Origin: Tigriopus japonicus
Lineage: Eukaryota > Arthropoda > Copepoda > Harpacticoida > Harpacticidae
Direction: 5' to 3'
DNA length: 64,000 nt
NCBI GenBank assembly: GCA_010645155.1
Contig: CM021312.1
Span: 5,225,158-5,289,157, forward strand
In this document: one piece after another, positions 57,761-64,000 of the stretch
Numbering within the stretch: the first letter of the stretch is position 1
How the letters are laid out: the number at the start of each line of letters is the position of its first letter
The notes under the pieces: model-generated
Told to the model about the DNA's origin: nothing
The model's input: only the letters and a program-made list of their open reading frames with translations
Databases searched by the model: none
Program-made: the position numbers and the translations under genes

Positions 57761-58403
57761 TTCCAGTACGAACAATTCAATTACGTTCTTCTGCAAATGA
57801 GACCTTGCATATGTTGACAAGAGGACGCGTTTCAATTTTCAGCTCAATCGAACGTCGGTGACAAAAGTTATGCTCACTCAAAGTTCAGAGGCTTGGATGT
57901 TGCCAATCATTATGCTTTTGGAAAAGCTGATATGGCCGCTGCCATGAATGAACATGATTATCTCAAAGAGCCATTTGCCACCTATAAGGCAAGATATCCT
58001 AGGAAGAATTTAAAAATATATTCTTGTTCATTGAGCTTCTTGAGGATCACAAGCTCCTTCTTGGTCTCCTTGTCCAGGTTCCTGGCCATGGTGAGGTTGG
58101 AGGTCGACGTCGATGTGAAACTGTAATAAGTTACTGTCAAAAGGGATTTTGCAATATTTTGGCTCAATTTTTGCATCACAAATGTGCAAATGGCACCAGT
58201 AACTTCATCAAGATCCTTACCTTCTGAAACAGCTTCCAAAACACGTGTCACTGATCTTGAACTTGTTGCCTTTGATGTCGTCTAGCTTGGCTTCTGATTG
58301 GTCAATTTCAAAAAGTTCAAAAATGTCAGCGTAAAAAGCCTCAGAAATTTACGAATTCCAGTACGAACAAATCAATTGCGTTCTTTTGCAATTGAGATCT
58401 TGC
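57761..58403. repeat. segment bounded by a 48-bp direct repeat
   Basis: 57761-57808 and 58356-58403 are 48-bp direct repeats with 5 mismatches (TTCCAGTACGAACA at the start, GAGAYCTTGC at the end). The last 20 bases of the first copy recur at 37743-37762. The intervening 550 bases have no recognised gene. Confidence 0.7.
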
Positions 58404-59640
58404 TTGAAATGGCTTGACAATCTATTTCATTTTATTAACTCAAGAACCACTGTACTACAGGACGAATTTCAGAGCAGTGTTTATGACGTCATCAATCCAC
58501 CTTGCGTTGGATCATCACTGATCCGTCATTAATTCTAGGTTGAGAGAAGTTCACTATTCATTTGCGAGGAAAAGAGAATTCAGTCAGGGACGCCACTCAA
58601 ACATGTTATTACAATCTATTCATTTCTTTTCATAAGCAAAGCTCATTACATTGGATTTTGAAAAACGATTTGAAACTTTGAAGTTATTGAAAGATTTACG
58701 TGAATCAATAATCTAGTATAATATTGTTTCTTTTGCCCATGGCAACCCTGGTTTAGTTTGAGAATTCTCCATGTGGTGTCAGTGTTTGTTCGTTTGACAG
58801 GGTGACCACTCGAACAAAAGGTTCAATGAGAGGGGCAACATTTCTTATCTTCTTTAAAGCAGAAATTGTGTTCTTTTTGTCTTCTTTTAACTCAATATTT
58901 TAAGCCAGTTTTTGACAGTGGTCTTTGAACTATTTTTGGAGAGGGTTGTTCAATGTTGGATAGAAGTGGTCAATTTAGATTATGAACCAACCCTAGTCAA
59001 TTTAGTCACTTTGAGAAACGTGCGACCATTGTGAATTGAGCTTCGAAGATGTCACGCTAAAAACCTTGTGGATTTAGCGATCATTCTGGTTATCATGGCA
59101 TCTTCAAGTGTCACATTCTAGTGTTTTAGTGCACAAAGAAATCCAGTCGTGCTGATTGAGAAAGAAAATTTGGATGGGTCGTGTGTGGCCCTTCAAAGAA
59201 AAAGAGAGCTTGACTTCATCCTTCTTTCTTTCTTCCAATCAAAGAACATCGTATTCTCCATTGATGAGAACTACTCAAAGTCATTTGCGTCACTTATGTG
59301 TTTGTTCAGCGTGCTTTTGAGCATTTCATCTTACTCTCAGATCATTCAATGGATAGATAGATGGACAAGAAAAGGATTCGGGGAATATTGGTCTTCTCTT
59401 GTCACTACTGCAAACTTTGGTGTGGTGATTCAACATGAAAATGAATGGGAAAAAGCAATGGAATCATCACCAATTAGACAAGGACAAGCACGTGGAATTG
59501 AAGTGGCAACCCTCAGATACAGAGACAGACTACTTTTGGCTGAAGTCCTACAACTTTGAGAAAGATCGATTATGAGAAGACCAGTCAACACGAGACATCA
59601 ATGGTTAACCAACCACAAGAGAGGGCCTTCATGGCTGGAT
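58404..59640. other. gene-poor interval
   Basis: A 136-codon open frame at 59149-59559 has no ATG at its start and no recognised domain. Nothing else is identifiable. Confidence 0.4.
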
Positions 59641-60015
59641 TGGACTACATCCACAAAGATACTAAGATTTGCGGATGATTTGAAGATCATCGGGATTATC
59701 TTGCAACCTCAAGACGAGAAATGAGCCCAAAGTGCCTTGAACTCTGCAGAAGATTGGGCCTCAAATGACCTTCAATGTGGATAAGTGTAAGATGATGAGG
59801 TTTGGAAAGAGGCCAAAAACCACTCCCAAGGATATCCTGAAAGGCCAGGAATTTGAGAGCATAGACATGGAAACAAACCTTAGTATCATATTCGATCAGA
59901 ACATAAAATTCTGTGAACACTATGCTGATACCGTCATGCGGGCGAGGGGAATGATGGGGCTCCTGAGACGCACTTTCACCATGAGGGACGAGAAAATTGT
60001 AAGTGTACGTTAGAC
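59641..60015 (+). pseudogene. second LINE reverse-transcriptase fragment (3' part)
   Basis: FADDLKIIGI (the FADD active site) is encoded at about 59658, followed by a stop and frameshifts, then MTFNVDKCKMMRFGK and SIIFDQNIKFCEHYADTVMRARGMMGLLRRTFTMRD, the thumb-region blocks typical of jockey/CR1-like LINEs. It ends abruptly at 60013. Because this piece and the fragment at 57150 both contain the active-site segment, they derive from different element copies. Confidence 0.88.
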
Positions 60016-60571
60016 TTCTACTGGAGTGTAACGTGACTGTTACTCTGTTTCATTCACTTGAACACACGTCATTTCTCTGGTTATTTGCCATTGTTAAAAT
60101 GTTGTTATGTTCCGCCATTCACTCAAAAACGAATGTTATTAGCAAAATAATCAAAATTTATTGAATCAAAGGCAGTCGTCGCATGTCCTAAATTGCCGGT
60201 GTTGGCCCTAAGCTGTAGGTCCTTCGACCTTGAAGTGAATCCTTCGTAGAGTCATCCTTGATTAACTCAATCAAATGACAACGTGAAAAATGTGCCTTTT
60301 CAAAACTATGTATTGAAGAAAGCATTTAATGAATATGCTCGCCCTTTCATGAGGAAAAATATTTCAGAAAAAAGCTTTCACACTCATTCAGTGTAGGGTT
60401 ATGTAGCGAACTTTTAAAGAGCGTAATCCTGTTTTCTGATGTTCGAGTGAGTTGAAAATTGACACTCAGATTTGTCGCTTCTCCGTGGAATCTTATTCCA
60501 TCCTTCATAGAATCCTTACGTTAATCTAAAATTGAAGCGTCTGAAATCAAACATCTTGAATAAGATCTGAA

Positions 60572-60668
60572 GCTAGTTTTTTAGGCGCAAAGATCGATCT
60601 CAAGATCGGACTTATAGTACTAAATTAGTACGATCTTCAGATCGAGCTTTTGCGTTTAAAAAACTAGC
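60572..60668. repeat. 97-bp hairpin repeat
   Basis: Inverted arms starting GCTAGTTTTTTA and GGCTAGTTTTTTAAACGCAAA (reverse strand) also pair AAGATCGATCT with AAGCTCGATCT and AAGATCGGACT with GAAGATCGTACT. Probably a small fold-back MITE. Confidence 0.65.
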
Positions 60669-62683
60669 CTCTGGTTTTTAACAAAGAACCAAATTAGCAG
60701 CATTCCCTTGTTAAGAATAGTTTTAAATTCCCCGCCAATCATGTGGTTCCCAGTGCTCTTTGGGTTAATTTTTAGCCCATCTGCACGAGCGACGTCACGC
60801 GAAATGGAAGAGAAAGTCTTCAAAGTCGCCTCAAACGTTTTTCAAAAAATATTAGGATCCGTATTACAATTCATATTTCAAAGAACGAGGAAAAAGCATT
60901 GCCAAATAATTATTGTAAGTGTTTAAATTAGCCTCTTTGTACTGATGGCAAGATCATGTGGGTTCAACCTTATGTGAAGAAGGCAATGGCTCTTCTACGG
61001 CAGTTCTTTGGATCAGACAAAGGAAGAGCGCGGATGGAACGAATGTTTTTGGTGGAACTGAGATCCATCTATAGAGTTTTTGTGCCACCCTGGGCTTCCT
61101 CAACTCGCTTTTGGCCTTGAACTGATTGCTTTTTATTCTCTCACATACAGTGTAAAATAGTAGTATGGCTCGTCCGCAGGAGCAGAGCTGGCTTTTTCAT
61201 CACCAACTAAGATTCTACCCTCCTAACGTCAATGAACGAATCGCTGAGGTGCAAACATTCTAGAGTGCAGTGCTTACTCACTTTGGAAGCCGCGTTCATT
61301 GAGCTTCCAAGGTTTTCCCTCTTTCCAGACACAACTCGATCGACAATAGGGATGGGCAAACCTTGCGAATTGTTTGTTTATTTTTTTCATGTTACCATTA
61401 ACCTCAGGAAAGGATTGCTACTCGAAGACGGGAGTTAAAATAAAGAAATTTTGTGTTTGAAATACCTCGTGTGACGCTAAGTAAGTGTCATTGTCATTTT
61501 GGTGAACAAGCTATTTCAGTGGAGAGAGTTTCAATACAGTGTTTTGTTGATCTTGTTGGACAAAATTTGTGTTATTGTCAAAAAAGGATTTAGGAACGAG
61601 AGTCAGCAACAAAGACGTTTACAGGTATCATCAGTCATTGACTAAAAGAGTTTGTAAACTGTCAAATATTATTTAACGTGCACAATTTTCCAACTTTTCC
61701 CCCTTTGAATCATTATTTTCCATGGCATTCAATTTTCCAAAAATCTCTAAAAAATGACCCAGGAAGAAAAAATAACGCATCCAATTGTCAACTCCAAAGC
61801 AGTGACCTCATTCAATGCAAAGCACCTTTTGCCGATTTATATAACTCACTTCAGTTTTATTGTCACTCTTGTACTGCCCCCTCCCCATTTTCCATTGACG
61901 AAAACATGAAAATTACCTCACAAAATGTCCTGAAGCTCTTTCCCATTCCCTTATTTGAGTCGTCCCTACAGTTTTTTTTGGCTGTTAGCCGTCGTATCCA
62001 TGCATTGTTCAGCGAAAAGAGAGAGAGCCAAATCCGAAAGAGACGGGCTAAAGAAGGGCAGGTCATTGTCCCACATGCCGGCTTTTCTTCATGCAATAAT
62101 GGTGCCACTGCCTCAAGTGGTCCTCGAATCAACGACAACGATAACTGACCGAAATCGTTATGAATGAAGTGTGCTTGTTATCATCTTGTGCCACTACTTC
62201 CTGCCAACCTCCTCAGTGATGACAGTAAGACTTCTTGTGAATCTATTTTCCGTGAAGCTTCCCACCACGAACGTACGAACAAGCGGAAAGATCAACAGAG
62301 TACGTCCATCCATTGCAATTCCAAGCATTTACATCATCAACATCTTCTTCCTCATCGCCACCAAAACCTCGTGGCCTTCGCCATGCATTCGTGATCGGCC
62401 CGTTTGGAGAGTGAGAAATGCTTCTTCTCGTTCTTCTCGAGCCCTCGACAACCTCACAGTGTCTGGAATCGTCGGTTAACTTTAAACGCGACAAAGTTAC
62501 CCTCGTGATATGATTGAGATTGGATTGCGAAAAAGTGCCCGATCGTCGAATTGCCCCGTCCAAGATTTAGTTGGAGAGCAAATACCACCGAGCTCATAAA
62601 CAATTTCTGGACAGAATAAAGTGCACGTGTAAGTACGAGCAATACGGATTTGGACTTAAAATCCCAACCACTATTATTCTCAC
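60669..62683. other. gene-poor interval
   Basis: 60741-60926 encodes a short frame with a signal-peptide-like start (MWFPVLFGLIFSPSARA) and 60960-61120 a second open stretch in another frame (DGKIMWVQPYVKKAM). No supported gene joins them. The remainder is unremarkable. Confidence 0.35.
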
Positions 62684-62767
62684 CTGAATGTAGCTGGTTG
62701 AGAGAGAGAGCATGGGTGCAGAGACTAAGGCGCCTCCGCCAAAGAAGGTGAACACTCCCAGATCCAT
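62684..62767 (-). CDS. candidate first coding exon, unidentified gene
   Basis: On the minus strand an ATG at 62767 opens 28 codons (MDLGVFTFFGGGALVSAPML and on) that end exactly at CAG|GTGAGA, a good donor. The segment is hydrophobic and Gly/Ala/Ser-rich, and could be a signal peptide or membrane start. No downstream exon could be matched, and no homologue is recognised, so this is only a candidate. Confidence 0.25.
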
Positions 62768-64000
62768 TTTAGCCAAAGGAATCAGGCATTCTCAGTCCAC
62801 TCCGGCACATCTTTGCGTGTAAGTAGCACCACATTTGCATTGTACTTAATGGTAGGTGTATTTTGATTAGCAAGAAAAAGTGAGCGAATATCTTACAAGG
62901 GTTTGCCAGTCATTGGCAACCGGATCTCATTGTGAAGTGTCGGGGAAAAATCTATACATTTGTAAGTTGTGGAACAAGATCGACTCGAAGTTAAGCGTTG
63001 TTGATCCAATCGATCTGAAAATAAGGTCTAAACCGCCAACGAACGGAAGCTGATCATCTCCGTTCTCAAAACACAAGCAACATGTGAGTCAATGATTCAA
63101 TTTTTGTCCAAGGGGATTGCTTCGTCGATGGTCGACGAATCAAACCAATGATTCGAGTCTATCGTGTACCTGCTATTAAAAGCCCTCCATTATTTCCCAC
63201 ACAGTGAGAGGAGGAAAAGTTCGATCACCTCAACAGCTTCTGCATTACCATTGTATGTATGTTCAGGGGTAGACAATCACAGTGTGTACTCCACTTCCAT
63301 GATGATGAGACAGACGAAAATCCCCCAAGACGAAATACCGTTTACTCTCCTATCTAGAGTGAAAACCACGTCGCCTTCACTAGAGCGTGTGGAGTTTTTG
63401 TGTAATATGTTTGGTCCTGATATCCTCGATTCATGTTTATTCATGTGATCATGGTCTGAAAGGCTCTTCGTCTGTGTGTACACACACTTAGGTCATAGTC
63501 TCACCAACATTTCTTTAGAATACCATATCGGCACGCAATTGGTGCAAGATCACTGGTAATTTATTCCCCTATGTCAATTCAAATGGAGATGTCCTTCCCG
63601 TTTTCGTTGAGGGCGTTAAGGCTCACAAGGATCTTGGAAGTGTTTGTACAAAGATAATGATCATGTGGTGATAGGGGACTCTCGCATCATTGTAGTGTCT
63701 CAACGGATCGGATGCTGAGGTTTCTTGTACGTTGTTGATGACTAGTCAAGGCCTTGTCGCTCTCGAACATTTCTCCCCCAAATGAGTTCTGGGTAGACGA
63801 GAAAGCGGTCCAAGTGGAACATTGGCAGGGTGGAGAAACAACAACCGGCTCTCTATAATGAACCGTATGTTGTGTGAGTGTGTTTGTGTGTGTGTCAGTC
63901 GGTTGTTCTTGTAGGTTCCACGTCTTTCTCTTCCAACCTCCCTCCTCTATTCTCCTCCCTTCCTCGGTGAGTCGTTCCTTGGAGTTCCTTTCTCACTCAT
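62768..64000. other. gene-free right edge
   Basis: No conserved coding sequence recognised. A GT-rich microsatellite lies at 63869-63896, followed by a pyrimidine-rich stretch to the window end. Confidence 0.4.
63869..63896 (+). repeat. GT-rich microsatellite
   Basis: Interrupted (TG)n run of about 28 bases. Confidence 0.75.

Noticed and set aside
57982..58251. 89-codon minus-strand frame (EGKDLDEVTGAICTFVMQKL)
   Set aside because: It looks protein-like in part, but no family was recognised, and it lies in the repeat-bounded segment between LINE pieces.
59149..59559. 136-codon plus-strand open frame between LINE fragments
   Set aside because: Starts at a non-ATG codon and has no recognisable domain; probably chance.
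60741..61120. Possible small secreted protein with a chemokine-like C-terminus (CTDGKIMWVQPYVKKAM)
   Set aside because: The WVQ pattern is suggestive, but the two parts are in different frames, the only intron that would join them is about 19 bases, and the cysteine pattern is missing. Treated as chance.
61678..62148. 156-codon plus-strand open frame
   Set aside because: No ATG at its start, low-complexity composition, no recognised domain, and overlapping frames on the other strand.

Overview
This is arthropod nuclear DNA, most likely from a crustacean and possibly a copepod. The evidence is: spliced genes with GT-AG introns; two secreted cuticle-type genes that share an ATG-AAG-TTC-TTG micro-exon; a short TTAGG array (the arthropod telomere unit); an AT-rich background; and a very heavy load of DNA transposons. 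The species assignment is inference. The host genes are supported by their homology and splice signals.

Layout. (1) 1-9.75 kb: the last three exons of a dpr-like neuronal immunoglobulin gene on the plus strand (1758-2007, 9112-9251, 9318-9526). Its 7.1-kb intron carries an antisense Ty3/gypsy gag-pol that is truncated in integrase. (2) 9.7-10.5 kb: a minus-strand cuticle protein gene with the 18-residue motif, converging on dpr. (3) 10.5-19 kb: mostly gene-free, with a 1.15-kb hAT-like element holding a 17-bp minisatellite. (4) 19.0-21.1 kb: a second MKFL-type secreted gene built of 9-residue repeats, with a hAT MITE in its intron, and a small minus-strand cuticle-like gene. (5) 24.5-30.5 kb: a dense nest of transposons: an inverted pair of ~0.94-kb elements with 3-bp target duplications, each carrying a different nested hAT element, then a pogo-like element containing TTAGG repeats and a mariner remnant. 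(6) 34.3-36.3 kb: a mariner fragment and an ~0.9-kb hAT element. (7) 37.3-46.0 kb: a complete 12-exon FAM91A1 orthologue on the minus strand (predicted 834 aa), with transposons in its larger introns. (8) 47.5-51.3 kb: a hAT-like element split by a full-length Tc1 element with a DD34E transposase, followed by two more hAT MITEs. (9) 51.3-64 kb: largely gene-free, with LINE reverse-transcriptase fragments, hairpin MITEs and one weak candidate first exon.

The host genes do not form a pathway: a neuronal cell-surface receptor, three secreted cuticle-type proteins, and a Golgi tethering factor. The most notable content is the transposon landscape. At least ten hAT-like insertions can be delimited by terminal inverted repeats, and most have a legible 8-bp target duplication. 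Several carry arrays of short motifs near their ends, and several are nested so that their relative age can be read. No bacterial, CRISPR or operon-like system is present.
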